Assembly (NCBI GenBank): GCA_900472785.1
Contig: UCJH01000028.1
Coordinates: 107,031-171,030, forward strand
Length of the DNA: 64,000 bases
Source of the DNA: Hyphomicrobiales bacterium
GTDB taxonomy: Bacteria; Pseudomonadota; Alphaproteobacteria; Rhizobiales; Rhizobiaceae
Direction of reading: 5' to 3'
Shown here: positions 1-8,607 of the stretch, piece after piece
How the letters are laid out: each line of letters opens with the position of its first letter
Position numbering within the stretch: the first letter of the stretch is position 1
Notes under the pieces: model-generated
Databases searched by the model: none
Seen by the model: only the letters and a program-made list of their open reading frames with translations
Told to the model about the DNA's origin: nothing
Made by a program: the position numbers and the translations under genes

Positions 1-906
1 GACTACGGATTTTCTCCATGGCTGGCACTTCCGGCCGCTATTTTGATCGGAGCCGCGATTGGCTCCTGTTCGGCGCGGTGGGTGAACTGGGTGGGCGTTC
101 CCTCGTTCGTGGTCACGCTTGGACTTGGCTTGGCGCTCAACGGCATCCAATTGCTTCTGCTCCCTGCAACGGCGCGCTACGGACTGATGGGCACCGGTGT
201 GGAATATATCGCCCAGACGACGATAGACGGGATGGGTGCCTGGATGACGTGGTTGATTGGCGTCGCGCTGCTCGCCAGCCTGATCCTCTCTGGTGTCGCC
301 CGGCGCCGGCGCGCGGGTCTCGAGGTATCAACCCTTCACGGCGTCGTTCTTCCAATCGCGGGGGCGGGCGTGCTTGGCGCAATCGTCGTGCTGGTCCTGA
401 ATGCCAACCAGGGAATTCCTCTGCCAGTTCTGATTTTCGTCTCCCTTCTCGGGATCGGTGGCTACGTCCTGAACGAAACTCAATTCGGTCTCTACCTTTA
501 TGCAGTCGGCAACAATGACGAAGCGGCAAGGCGCGCCGGGATCAGGGTGCCGCTCATTCGCATGGCCGCGTTTGCGATCGCGGGAGGTATTGCTGCCGTC
601 GCAGGCATCGTCGCTTCCTCCAGAACGCTCGGCGTCGGTGTCTTTTCCGGTGGCGGTGTCGGTGGTGGAACCCTGCTCCTGGAGTCAATCGCAGCGGCGG
701 TGATTGGCGGCGTCAGCCTGTTTGGCGGCCGGGGCGCCATCCATGCCGCGCTGCTGGGAGCCTTGGTGATCGGCACGGTTCAAAACGGCCTCAATCTCAT
801 GGGCGTCGAGAACGAAGTCAGGCTGATCGTAACAGGCCTTCTGCTGGTGCTGGCAGTCTCGATCGACAAGATCATCGAAAAACTGACCGGACAGCAATCG
901 TTTTGA
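1..906 (+). CDS. Sugar ABC transporter permease, 5' end outside window
   Basis: The reading frame is open from base 1, so the gene begins upstream; the first ATG in the window (43) is internal. The visible 301 residues form repeated hydrophobic helices of the BPD_transp_2 permease family (XylH/RbsC type), which carries monosaccharides across the inner membrane with a periplasmic binding protein and an ATPase. The Gly/Val-rich stretch GGGTLLLESIAAAVIGG and the final helix before a short charged tail (KIIEKLTG) are typical of the C-terminal half of these permeases. The full family length is near 400 residues, so about 100 are missing. The sugar cannot be told from this part. An RpiR-type sugar-phosphate regulator follows, which fits a catabolic sugar-uptake operon. 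Confidence 0.85.
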   Translation, partial: DYGFSPWLALPAAILIGAAIGSCSARWVNWVGVPSFVVTLGLGLALNGIQLLLLPATARYGLMGTGVEYIAQTTIDGMGAWMTWLIGVALLASLILSGVARRRRAGLEVSTLHGVVLPIAGAGVLGAIVVLVLNANQGIPLPVLIFVSLLGIGGYVLNETQFGLYLYAVGNNDEAARRAGIRVPLIRMAAFAIAGGIAAVAGIVASSRTLGVGVFSGGGVGGGTLLLESIAAAVIGGVSLFGGRGAIHAALLGALVIGTVQNGLNLMGVENEVRLIVTGLLLVLAVSIDKIIEKLTGQQSF

Positions 907-1016
907 TGGCTCGACACCGGGAATGAACGCACGTCCCGCCCGCTCTGTGACGGTTTTTCCATTGCCAACCTTTTGCAGTTCAGCGCATGATGCAATGGAA
1001 TTTGCAGGTATGAAGA

Positions 1017-1889
1017 ATGGCAGACATAGACCCCCCGCGCGACTACGAGGAATTCATCCGGCTGGTTCATGACCGCTACGACGGCATGAGCAAATCCTAT
1101 CAGAAAATTTCGGTGTACCTTACCCAGAGCCCGAACGATGTCGCCGTCCTGTCGGTTAATTCCATTGCGGAGCGCTGCGGCGTCCACGCGTCCAGTTTCG
1201 TGCGTTTTGCCCAGTCATTGGGATATGAAGGCTTCAAAGATCTCCAGGGTCTGTTCCAGCGCCGCCTCTCGACCGCCGCACCGGGTTTTGAAGCACGCAA
1301 GAAAGCGCTTGAAACGGAACTCGGAACACGGACGGACAAAAGCGAAGTTGGTTTTCTGAGGGATCTCGTCGTGCGCGATATCGCGTCCCTCCAGGATATC
1401 CTCTCGCAGATATCCGGTGGAGACCTGGCGACGGCAGTCGATCTTCTGGAAAAAAGCGAGACGATCTACCTAATCGGCCAATTGCGCTCGGCGCCTGTGG
1501 TTGAACTGCTGCGATATGTTCTGACCATGCTCGGGAAGCGTTGCGTCCTGCTTGATCCCGGCGGCGGGCTTGCGACTTACATGGCACGTACGATGAAGGA
1601 GAAGGACCTTCTGTTTGCCGTGTCATTCCGCTTCTATGCAACGGAAGTCGTCAACGTCGTCGAAGATGCGGCATCCCGGGGCATTCCGATTGTCGCGATT
1701 TCCGACAGCACATTGTCTCCACTCGCCAAATCGGCGACAGTTCTCTTCCCGGTCCCCGAGCACGAATATACATTCTCGCGTTCTCTCGCTGCGCCCATGT
1801 GTCTTGCGCAGGCGTTGACCGTTGCGCTTGCAAGCCGGCTGCAGGGCAGCGAGGATGACCCACGGATACCTATCGTGACCGGACAATAG
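1017..1889 (+). CDS. MurR/RpiR family transcriptional regulator
   Basis: A 290-residue protein with an N-terminal HTH_6 domain (about 15-95; the SIAERCGVHASSFVRFAQ stretch is the recognition helix region) and a C-terminal SIS sugar-isomerase fold (about 135-265; IYLIGQLRSAPV and AISDSTLSPLAKSA are the sugar-phosphate loop regions). Such proteins bind a phosphosugar through SIS and control sugar catabolic genes. Length is normal for the family. It lies 110 bp after the ABC permease on the same strand, so it probably regulates that transporter; the effector cannot be read from the sequence. ATG 1017 is the first start in frame. Confidence 0.88.
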   Translation: MADIDPPRDYEEFIRLVHDRYDGMSKSYQKISVYLTQSPNDVAVLSVNSIAERCGVHASSFVRFAQSLGYEGFKDLQGLFQRRLSTAAPGFEARKKALETELGTRTDKSEVGFLRDLVVRDIASLQDILSQISGGDLATAVDLLEKSETIYLIGQLRSAPVVELLRYVLTMLGKRCVLLDPGGGLATYMARTMKEKDLLFAVSFRFYATEVVNVVEDAASRGIPIVAISDSTLSPLAKSATVLFPVPEHEYTFSRSLAAPMCLAQALTVALASRLQGSEDDPRIPIVTGQ

Positions 1890-2352
1890 GATTGGCGTCG
1901 GCTCCTTGAACAGCGGGCCTCGGCGTCGCGTATCCCATCGCACCGTTTTTTGTTGAAAGAAAGCGGTTTTGCCTTCAGGGGTTCCGCAGCAGTTCAAACC
2001 ACTCCAGAGCTTTTGAAGTGGGTTGAGCGCGTTTAAGGCGAGCGGATAATTCGTCATCGTCGAGAGTTTTGTCCGCTTTGCTAGAATTTTAGATTTAAGA
2101 GGATTTGCGATAGCCAGCACATCCAATGGCGGGGATTCCATGTCCGCTTCTGAGCGATCCCGGATCACGATGGACAATGGATGCCTGCTTTCGTTCTATG
2201 CAACCAGCTTGCGGACAGTCCGGCTCCGGCCCCATATCGGCCGTTCCGAGAGCAAGTGGTTGACTGGGTGGAAAGTAGCCAATGAATGATAGGGGCAGCG
2301 GTTCGTGTCCGTTCAAGGCGAGGCCATCAAACACCCCCTGATCTTTATGGAA
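1890..2352. other. Gene-free spacer
   Basis: About 460 bp after the RpiR gene. Open frames crossing it show no recognisable domain and overlap the regulator in antisense. No repeat or clear terminator was identified. It may hold decayed sequence next to the deleted genes that follow. Confidence 0.4.
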
Positions 2353-2938
2353 TCACGCTGCAATATCCGCGACGTTGCTCTCGTTCTTCCCCATCATCGC
2401 CTCACGTATTTGCTGCCGCAACCATGCGCAGCCCAGATCGCTGTCCATGTGGAGCGGCCAAACCATTGCCACGGGTGGAAAAGAAAGCGCCAATGGCACC
2501 GGGCTGACCTCAAGCCCCAACAGCGGGCCATAACGAAGCGCAATACGCGATGATACGGTGGCAATGACCGCAGATGAACGCGCCGTTGCCAATATCGACA
2601 TGAAATCGGGAGCTGCCGCCACGACTTCCAATTCTGCACCTGCATGCTCCAGCGCATCCTTGACGCAGCCATGCAGGCTGTCCGTCTGCGAGATCACCGC
2701 ATGTTGTGCGGCCATATAGGCATCAAGATCCACCGGATTGGAGAGCTTCAGCAATTGAGGATTGTAACAGCATAATACGCTGGAATGATAAAGTGGTTCG
2801 GAATGGTGTCGTGAATCCGGCAGGTAACTGCACCCCACGGAAAGACCGATGACGCCCGCATCCAGCATAGCGTCGACTTCTGCCGCATCACCACCACGGG
2901 CCAAAATGCGGATGCCCGGCGCGATATCCCGCAGACGC
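2353..2938 (-). pseudogene. LysR-family regulator, C-terminal remnant
   Basis: The frame ending at 2353 gives about 195 residues that match the effector-binding (LysR_substrate) half of a LysR regulator: it starts at LRDIAPGIRIL, the usual first strand, and continues through VDAMLDAGVIGLSVG, SDSLHG-like segments and the last helix WLRQQIREAM. The N-terminal helix-turn-helix is absent. Upstream, the reading passes directly into an epoxide hydrolase in another frame, so the two genes were joined by a deletion at about 2939. Without a DNA-binding domain it cannot be a working regulator. The family call is firm; the ancestral target is unknown. Confidence 0.72.
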
Positions 2939-3514
2939 GCCGGGGATGGAAGGGATGACAACATCAAACGCATCCTCGGGGCGGCCGCCGTAAGCTGTGG
3001 GGTCGGTAAGAGGGCCGATGGACTTAATGAACTCGAATGTTGAACCCGGCCAACCGTGAGTGAGAACCACGGGCAGGGCGTTGGGGTAACGGGAGCGGAC
3101 ATGGATAAACTGGATTTCGACCCCATCGATCGTGGTGATGAACTCCGGCAATGAATTGGGCTGCGCCTCGGCTTTCCGCCAGTTGTAATCAGTGCCCCAA
3201 TAGCGAACCAGTTCCTGAACCTGCGCCAGTTGAATACCCTGCGAGGCATCATCGACGATTTCCTTGTCGGGCCAGCGTGTCTCCGAAATGCGCTTGCGGA
3301 AGTCGTCGAGTTGGGATTGTGGGACGTTGATGTGGAACGGACGGATACTCTCGTCCGAACTGGTGGTTTTCGCCGACGTGGCCGAAATTGTATCGGAGGC
3401 GATCGCCGGCAGGATGTATCCCGCAGGAACGAGCATGAGGGAGCCAACCGCAACTGCGATCAGGCGGCCAGAAAAATGCACCTGAATAGAGGACGCGTTT
3501 TCAGTTCTAAGCAT
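2939..3514 (-). pseudogene. Epoxide hydrolase, N-terminal remnant
   Basis: The frame from ATG 3514 encodes about 192 residues of a secreted or membrane-anchored epoxide hydrolase: a hydrophobic leader (about 13-40), the EHN lid domain (about 60-165; FRKRISETRWP, then the WRKAEA and LPEFITTIDG region) and the start of the alpha/beta fold with the oxyanion-hole motif LTHGWPGS and VIPSIPG. Right after VIPSIPG homology stops; the nucleophile Asp, acid and His of the missing two thirds are lost and the frame runs 16 unrelated residues to a stop at 2888. The break coincides with the start of the LysR remnant, indicating a deletion. The promoter element upstream (3570-3616) is still intact. Confidence 0.8.
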
Positions 3515-3569
3515 GAATACTCTCCGTTGTTTTGCCTGTTGGTGACGCAGAGCAGGCTAGAGGGCGGAC

Positions 3570-3616
3570 GTATCCAGCATGTTTTGAAAATTGCCGGAAG
3601 TGTATCAGAGCGTAGC
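3570..3616 (-). promoter_or_regulatory. Shared tandem-repeat promoter element, epoxide hydrolase remnant
   Basis: On the minus strand this reads GCTAC, 5 nt, GATACACTTCCGG, a spacer, then GGATAC 41 nt after the first repeat. The same order and spacing (41 or 42 nt) occurs before ohr (11863), the Tat hydrolase (8512) and dipZ (8416). The 10-bp period of the two upstream repeats fits an OmpR/PhoB-class response regulator box overlapping the -35 region, with GGATAC as a possible -10 (inference). It ends 55 bp before the start codon. Confidence 0.55.
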
Positions 3617-3678
3617 ATCGCGATTCTGAGCCCGCTCTGGAGTGAACCCCTCGGGCTGGACCAGCGTGGCTCTTCAAA

Positions 3679-4476
3679 CTAAGCCGCCTGCTGGGCGAGT
3701 TGAGTTTCGAATTCTGCTGGCGACAAATAGCCAAGGGCTGAGTGCAGCCGCTTGGCATTGTAAATCTGCTCGATGAACCTGGGCAAGCGTTCTGCCACGT
3801 CCGCGAAGGTCTCGTAGCCGGCGGTGTAGATGTCCTCGACCTTCAGGGTCTTCATGAAGCTCTCAGCCTGCGCATTATGATAAGGGTTGCCGACTGCGCT
3901 CATGGAACCCTGTAGACCAGCGGCATCGAGCGCCCGTCGATAGCTCTCGCTGGCGTATTGGCACCCGCGGTCGGTGTGGTGAATGCAGCCGGCAGGAGGC
4001 TTTCGGTTTTCGAGCGCCGAATGCAGCGCTGCCAATGCCAGCGGCGTATCTAGGCGTTTTGATAGGCCATAACCGACGACTTTGCGGCTGCAGGCGTCGA
4101 GAATGACGGCAAGGTAGCAGAAGCCGACAGTGATGCGGATGTACGTGAAGTCAGCCACCCAGACCATATCGGGTCGCGCCGGGATCACATTGCGGTAGAG
4201 GTTCGGGTAGATCGGTGAATCGTGGTTGCTGTCGGTTGTGCGAACATACCGCTTGCGAGGCTTAATCCCAAGGCCATTGGCCCGCATGACGCGAGCGACA
4301 CGCTTGTGGTTGACAAGGTGGCCTCGCCGCTGAAGCTCGTGTGTCACACGTCGGTATCCGTAGCAGGGCAACTCGTCCTGGATGTCCTCGATGATCGCAA
4401 CGAGCTCGCTGTCGCCGAGGTTTAAGGCTCTCGCGGTTGACCGGTAATAGTAGGTGCTTCTCGGGAGATCGATCAT
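3679..4476 (-). CDS. IS3-family transposase OrfB (DDE integrase domain)
   Basis: This 265-residue protein holds the HTH_21 region (about 20-75; [15 protein letters not shown]) and the rve integrase core. The catalytic triad is visible: D in WVADFTYI, D in [11 protein letters not shown], and E in [11 protein letters not shown] with the DDE-to-E spacing of IS3. The C-terminal [18 protein letters not shown] motif is characteristic. ATG 4476 overlaps the orfA stop in an ATGA junction, but the functional OrfAB transposase is probably made by -1 frameshifting at an A7 run in orfA (4562-4568). All key residues are present, so the element may be active. Confidence 0.93.
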   Translation of the reverse strand: MIDLPRSTYYYRSTARALNLGDSELVAIIEDIQDELPCYGYRRVTHELQRRGHLVNHKRVARVMRANGLGIKPRKRYVRTTDSNHDSPIYPNLYRNVIPARPDMVWVADFTYIRITVGFCYLAVILDACSRKVVGYGLSKRLDTPLALAALHSALENRKPPAGCIHHTDRGCQYASESYRRALDAAGLQGSMSAVGNPYHNAQAESFMKTLKVEDIYTAGYETFADVAERLPRFIEQIYNAKRLHSALGYLSPAEFETQLAQQAA

Positions 4477-4835
4477 TTTGCACCCCCGTCGGATGGAGCA
4501 GGCCGGGGACCGGTGATGATGGAGGAGCTCCCGCTGTTGCCGGCGATCGGCTGCCGCGGAGTTTTTTTAACCAGGTCCAGCTCCATGGTGAGCTGGCCGA
4601 CTTTGCGTTCGAGCGCCGCAATGTGGGCCTCGTACTCTGCGATGACGCTGGCCTCAGCCTCCTCATCGTTCAGCTCGCCGCGATCGAACTGCGTCAGCCA
4701 CAACTGGATGAGGTTGGCGGAAACGCCATAAGTGCGCTGCGCATCGCGCCGTCCGATGACGCCGTTTCGGATATCCTGGCAAAGCTGTAACTTGAACGGC
4801 GTCGAATGCCGTCGATATGGACCTCTGGACTTCAT
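4473..4835 (-). CDS. IS3-family transposase OrfA
   Basis: This 120-residue protein has an N-terminal helix-turn-helix ([20 protein letters not shown] to [16 protein letters not shown]) followed by a leucine-zipper-like coiled coil (about 60-95; [20 protein letters not shown]), as in IS3 OrfA proteins that bind the terminal repeats. ATG 4835 is chosen because the domain starts immediately; a longer frame extends upstream without homology. Its end overlaps orfB by 4 bp. Confidence 0.88.
   Translation of the reverse strand: MKSRGPYRRHSTPFKLQLCQDIRNGVIGRRDAQRTYGVSANLIQLWLTQFDRGELNDEEAEASVIAEYEAHIAALERKVGQLTMELDLVKKTPRQPIAGNSGSSSIITGPRPAPSDGGAK
4562..4568 (-). other. A7 slippery site for -1 frameshift in IS3
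   Basis: The minus strand reads GTTAAAAAAACTCC inside orfA. A -1 slip on A7 leads into the orfB frame, which is open from there through the orfB ATG, giving an OrfAB fusion as known for IS3 transposases. Frameshifting itself is inferred. Confidence 0.65.
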
Positions 4836-5164
4836 GAGCCTTCTCCGATTGAGGCCCGCACAGTGTATCAGTTTTCCGTACCCCGCGGTCCAGCCCGAGG
4901 GGTTCACTCCACTCCACGCATCAGTCGCAAACGCCTCTTGATCAAGATCGTCGGCACAGTTGACACAGCGGTTCCCGAGGGGACCGGGATAAGGCGACTG
5001 CAGGTTTAGAAATCGACTTGCTGCTTGATCGAATATGCTTGGAAAGCGCATAAGCCCGATACGTTCTGGCTGAGGCCAATCTTGTCCTGTCGATCCAGAC
5101 GTAATTTTTGGCGAAAAGTGTTCCGGCCATGCCAGACGGCGAGTGTTGTCATGTCCCGGACAGC

Positions 5165-5208
5165 GCCAACAGGCGCAGGCAGGAACACCGCTGCCTGCGC
5201 CTGTTGGC
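5165..5208 (-). terminator. Long perfect hairpin after the cupin gene
   Basis: GCCAACAGGCGCAGGCAG and its exact complement are separated by 8 nt, giving an 18-bp perfect stem 10 bp after the cupin stop codon. There is no T run on the minus strand, so it may act as a transcript-stabilising end or attenuator rather than a classical terminator. The adjoining 4915-5164 stretch contains no recognised gene. Confidence 0.6.
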
Positions 5209-5218
5209 GGCCAAGTTG

Positions 5219-5617
5219 TTATTTTGACGGTACGACCAAAGCTTGGCCTTTCCGGACGATATAGGTGGCAAGCTCCGAGGCTTTGCCGGGGCCTACATTT
5301 TCCGCCGAGTGAACAACACCTGTGGGAATGAAGAGTGATTGACCTGCGGAAAGCGTGACCGGCTCGCGTCCGTCCAATTTATACTCGAGCGTCCCTTCGA
5401 TCACATAGGCGATCTCTTCACCAGGGTGGGAATGCCTGGGGGCCAAAACACCAGGGAGAAAATCGACACGGACCTGGACGACTTCGTGGGCGGCCACGTT
5501 GAGATCGCTCCTGATGAGATCGGTGCGTTGCAGCGTTTCATCGGCGAACGCCTGCAGCGGCGTTGTTGCGCTCATGAGAAATAGGACGGCGGCGGCACAT
5601 GCATTGATCAGTTTCAT
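5219..5617 (-). CDS. Secreted cupin-domain protein
   Basis: This 132-residue protein has a signal peptide (about 1-25; AAAVLFLMSATTPLQAFA) and one cupin_2 domain. The metal-binding motif 1 is seen as SHPGEEIAYVIEGTLEY (with a preceding RH) and motif 2 as FIPTGVVHSAEN. Small periplasmic cupins bind a metal, but the reaction is unknown. It is the third gene of the dipZ operon, 75 bp after the alpha/beta hydrolase, so it is probably expressed with the thiol-redox proteins. Confidence 0.83.
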   Translation of the reverse strand: MKLINACAAAVLFLMSATTPLQAFADETLQRTDLIRSDLNVAAHEVVQVRVDFLPGVLAPRHSHPGEEIAYVIEGTLEYKLDGREPVTLSAGQSLFIPTGVVHSAENVGPGKASELATYIVRKGQALVVPSK

Positions 5618-5692
5618 GACTGTATCCTTTGGGATGGCTGAAGAAGGAATAAATAATGGAAGAAAATCACGGAGGCGGCGCTTGAGACGCGC

Positions 5693-6460
5693 TTACTTGC
5701 TGTTTGCGCCAACGTGCCGCGCCGCTGTCTCGATAACGTCGGCAACTTTCTCAGCTTGCGACGCGAAGACGGCGTGGCTTGCCTTGATCTCGGTCACAAA
5801 GCTGCCGGCGCGCTTGGCCATCTCACGTTCCAGTTCGGGATTTATCGAGCGGTCTTCGGTTGCAACAATTGACCAGCTCTGCTTTGTCTTCCACGCGGGA
5901 TCACCAATTTTTGCGGTGAAAGCTTCCTTCGAGGCGAAGACCTGCGATCTGGCCAGAAACGCTGCGTCGTCTTTCAGCAAGTCCGCGGCGAAGTCGTTCG
6001 CGAAGGCGGCGGGGTCGAGATAGAGATATTTCCCGTCCTTCGTTTCGCGGATATTCATGCCGCCAGCCGGCTTGGAGCTAGCAAGACTGAGAAGGCTTTC
6101 CCCCTTGTCCGGCTGGAAAGCCGCGACGTAGACGAGGCCCGCGACAACAGTGCTGTGGCCAGCTTCGGTGATCACCATGCCGCCATAGCTGTGACCGACG
6201 AGAAGCGTCGGGCCGTCCTGCAGATCGAGCACGCGGTTGGTGGCGGCAATATCGTCGGCAAACGACGTGAGCGGCTCTTGTACAATGGTGACATTGAAGC
6301 CGCGTTGGACGAGGATATCCGATGCTTTGCGCCAGCCTGAACCATCGGCAAGTGCGCTATGGACGATGACGATATTTTTGACTTCGGCGGCCTGTGCGGC
6401 GAAGGCAATCACGCTCGTGGCGAACGCGAGAGCGAGGGTCGAGATGTAGTGACGGTTCAT
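5693..6460 (-). CDS. Secreted alpha/beta hydrolase, small esterase type
   Basis: The 255-residue product has a signal peptide (about 1-24, cleaved after AAQAAE or similar) and an alpha/beta hydrolase fold of the methylesterase/hydroxynitrile-lyase-like subgroup: IVIVHSALADGSGW near the N terminus (oxyanion region), the nucleophile elbow GHSYGG (Ser), an Asp in VATEDRSI and a His in IKASHAVFASQ. The catalytic triad is complete. The substrate is unknown. It lies 50 bp downstream of dipZ and 75 bp upstream of the cupin, in one operon. Confidence 0.85.
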   Translation of the reverse strand: MNRHYISTLALAFATSVIAFAAQAAEVKNIVIVHSALADGSGWRKASDILVQRGFNVTIVQEPLTSFADDIAATNRVLDLQDGPTLLVGHSYGGMVITEAGHSTVVAGLVYVAAFQPDKGESLLSLASSKPAGGMNIRETKDGKYLYLDPAAFANDFAADLLKDDAAFLARSQVFASKEAFTAKIGDPAWKTKQSWSIVATEDRSINPELEREMAKRAGSFVTEIKASHAVFASQAEKVADVIETAARHVGANSK

Positions 6461-6510
6461 GGGTTTGACTCCTGTCGTTTGTGGGTGGTTGGGGTAAGGG
6501 AGATGAGGTT

Positions 6511-8286
6511 TCAGCCGAAGGTGAACGCGTAGGCTTCGACGCCAGGATCAAGGAAACGGATTTCGAATGTGCGTTCCTCCACGTCGCCGGACTGGCGGAC
6601 GAGCTGGTAGAGTTTTGTTGAGGTCACCGTGCCGTAGCCGTCAGCATCGGTATCGGCACCATGGTTGGGTCCGGGAGGCTTGCCGTCGATCGTCACCTGG
6701 AAGCGGATAGGTTTGCCGGCGGCGCTGGGTCCAAGGACCAGATGCAGGTCGCGTGCTCTGAAACGGTAGACAATGCTGCCATCCGCCTGATCCAGCACGG
6801 CCTGTTCAGTGCCGACTGTCCATGTTCCGGAGAGGCCCCACTCATTCAGGCCCGGTTCATCGATGGAATACGCATTGGCGGCATCAGCATGCAGGCCTTC
6901 CGGAGAGACGAAGCTGGCGGCGCGTTTGTAGCCGAGATAGGTTTCGCCGGAACGGACGTTCTTGAGGTCGGGGCTTGCCTCGGCACCTTTGGAGTCTGGC
7001 GTCACTGGTGCAGTCGAGCCCATATCGCTGCCGGCTTCGCGTAAAAGGTCCTGGATTGCCTGCTCGGTCTGGCGATAGTTGCCTTCACCGAAATGATGGT
7101 AGCGGATCTGACCCTTAGCATCGATTAGGTAGTGTGCCGGCCAGTAGCTGTTTTCGAAGGCGCGCCAGATCTTGTAGTCGTTGTCGATCGCAACCGGATA
7201 GCCGATCTCGAAGTCATCGACCGCCTTTTTGACATTGTCGATCTTCTTTTCGAAGGCGAATTCCGGGGCATGCACGCCGATGACAACCAGGCCCTGATCT
7301 TTGTACTTTTCGGCCCAGGCGCGGACATAGGGGACGGTTCGAATGCAGTTGATACAGGAATAGGTCCAGAAATCGATGAGGACTACCTTGCCTCGAAGCT
7401 CTTCTGCCGTCAGCGGCGGCGAGTTCAGCCAATCAACGACGCCATTCAAGGATGGTGCAGCGCCTTCGATAGGCAAATTGCTGCGGAACGGCTGTGTTGT
7501 ATCGACGACAGCAGACACTGTGCCGTTGCTGGCAACCTCGGATGAAGTTTGGATTTTAGGCTTATCCTGTAGTTGGTCAAGCACGGTCTGTTCGAGGGCG
7601 GCCGTGCTCGCATAGGAAAGCCGTGCCAAGAGGTCAGTGTCCAGGCCAAAAGCAATGACGGCAACACCGGCCAGTACCGCAGCACCGAGCACCTGGCGAA
7701 TACGCTCGCTGACGCCGAGCGACCGCTTCATGCCGGCAAAGATCTTACCCCCGACAAGAAGGGCAATGGCAAGCGATGTCGCGGCACCTGCGGCATAGGC
7801 GACTAGCAAAAAAGTCGTCTGGAGATTGGCGCCTTGCAATGCAGCACCCGTCAGCACGAGGCCGAGGATCGGCCCGGCGCAGGGTGCCCACAGCAGCCCG
7901 GTCGCAACGCCGAGGATGAAGGAATTTGCGGCAGTCGGTCCGGAGCCGGGTTTGCCCGACGCGTTCAGCAGTCTATTGCCGAAGTCAACGACCGGCTGGG
8001 TAATGACGCTTGCAACGCGTGGCGACAAAAGGCTGACCCCGAAGAGTGCGAGCAGCAAGAGGGCGGCGAGGCGACCATATTCATTGGCATGGACCGCCCA
8101 ACTGCCACCGACCGCTGCAAGCGTAGCGACCAGTGCGAAAGTGACACTCATGCCGATCAGCATGGGCAGCGCGCTGCGGATGAAAGGTTGCCCCGCACGG
8201 GCAAAAACGAAGGGGAGAATGGGAAGGATGCATGGGCTGAGGATTGTCAGCGCTCCCCCAAAATAGGCAATGATGAGAAGAGTCAT
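6511..8286 (-). CDS. DipZ-like CcdA/thioredoxin fusion protein
   Basis: A 591-residue protein in three parts: a CcdA/DsbD-type membrane domain (about 1-240) with the conserved cysteines in SPCILP and APCAGP; a periplasmic thioredoxin-like domain (about 285-430) with active site CINC in FWTYSCINCIRT; and a C-terminal carbohydrate-binding-like domain (about 460-591) of the DipZ type. It should carry reducing power from cytoplasmic thioredoxin to periplasmic targets. The longer frame to 8445 has no homology; ATG 8286 has the ribosome site AAGGAAA. It heads a three-gene operon with the hydrolase and cupin and diverges from the Tat-exported hydrolase gene. Confidence 0.9.
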   Translation of the reverse strand: MTLLIIAYFGGALTILSPCILPILPFVFARAGQPFIRSALPMLIGMSVTFALVATLAAVGGSWAVHANEYGRLAALLLLALFGVSLLSPRVASVITQPVVDFGNRLLNASGKPGSGPTAANSFILGVATGLLWAPCAGPILGLVLTGAALQGANLQTTFLLVAYAAGAATSLAIALLVGGKIFAGMKRSLGVSERIRQVLGAAVLAGVAVIAFGLDTDLLARLSYASTAALEQTVLDQLQDKPKIQTSSEVASNGTVSAVVDTTQPFRSNLPIEGAAPSLNGVVDWLNSPPLTAEELRGKVVLIDFWTYSCINCIRTVPYVRAWAEKYKDQGLVVIGVHAPEFAFEKKIDNVKKAVDDFEIGYPVAIDNDYKIWRAFENSYWPAHYLIDAKGQIRYHHFGEGNYRQTEQAIQDLLREAGSDMGSTAPVTPDSKGAEASPDLKNVRSGETYLGYKRAASFVSPEGLHADAANAYSIDEPGLNEWGLSGTWTVGTEQAVLDQADGSIVYRFRARDLHLVLGPSAAGKPIRFQVTIDGKPPGPNHGADTDADGYGTVTSTKLYQLVRQSGDVEERTFEIRFLDPGVEAYAFTFG

Positions 8287-8368
8287 CGTCGTTTCCTTGA
8301 AACCGGTTGATCGGGTTCTGGACGGCGATGGGCACGACCAGCAACGGAGCCAATCTGGTCGGCGCGAC

Positions 8369-8416
8369 GTATCCCGGATGTGTCCGGCTTCAATGAGAAG
8401 TGTACCGCTGTGTAGC
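8369..8416 (-). promoter_or_regulatory. Shared tandem-repeat promoter element, dipZ operon
   Basis: On the minus strand: GCTAC, 5 nt, GGTACACTTCTC, a spacer, then ACATCCGGGATAC, with GGATAC 42 nt from the first repeat. This matches the elements before ohr, the Tat hydrolase and the epoxide hydrolase remnant. It ends 83 bp before ATG 8286. Confidence 0.55.
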
Positions 8417-8476
8417 AAACTGCCGGGTTCACGACAGAGAGACACAAATCATCGGCGGCCGCTTGGATGGGGGGGA

Positions 8477-8498
8477 GCGAATTGTATCAGAACGTATC
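8477..8498 (-). promoter_or_regulatory. Extra tandem repeat in the divergent dipZ/hydrolase region
   Basis: On the minus strand this reads GATACGTTCTGATACAATTC, a clean 10-bp direct repeat of GATAC with the AATTC that follows the box before ohr. No GGATAC lies at the usual downstream spacing, so it may be a second regulator-binding site rather than a promoter. Confidence 0.4.
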
Positions 8499-8511
8499 GA
8501 GGTCGCCCGAT

Positions 8512-8560
8512 GCTACATCCGTATTCAATTCCGGGCGTGACGGGACACATGGGGGATACA
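8512..8560 (+). promoter_or_regulatory. Shared tandem-repeat promoter element, Tat hydrolase
   Basis: GCTAC, 5 nt, then a degenerate second repeat TATTCAATTCCGG, and ACATGGGGGATAC 42 nt after the first repeat. The order and spacing match the three other copies. It ends about 48 bp before ATG 8608. Confidence 0.5.
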
Positions 8561-8607
8561 TCCGACCGGCTTTTTTCCAATCACGATCATTCGAGATGGA
8601 GAGAACG

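Larger units (their letters stand above)
3638..4911 (-). mobile_element. Complete IS3-family insertion sequence
   Basis: A 1274-bp element bounded by near-perfect inverted repeats: TGGAGTGAACCCCTCGGG at 3638 and its complement ending at 4911 (25 bp match to GGACC). It is flanked by a 3-bp direct repeat CTC at 3635-3637 and 4912-4914, the target duplication expected for IS3. It carries orfA (4473-4835) and orfB (3679-4476), both intact on the minus strand. It landed about 20 bp upstream of the promoter element of the epoxide hydrolase remnant, leaving that element whole. Confidence 0.93.

Noticed and set aside
5058-5068. A GATACGTTCTG match to the shared repeat on the plus strand
   Set aside because: Only the first repeat fits, there is no second repeat at 10 bp and no gene follows on that strand.
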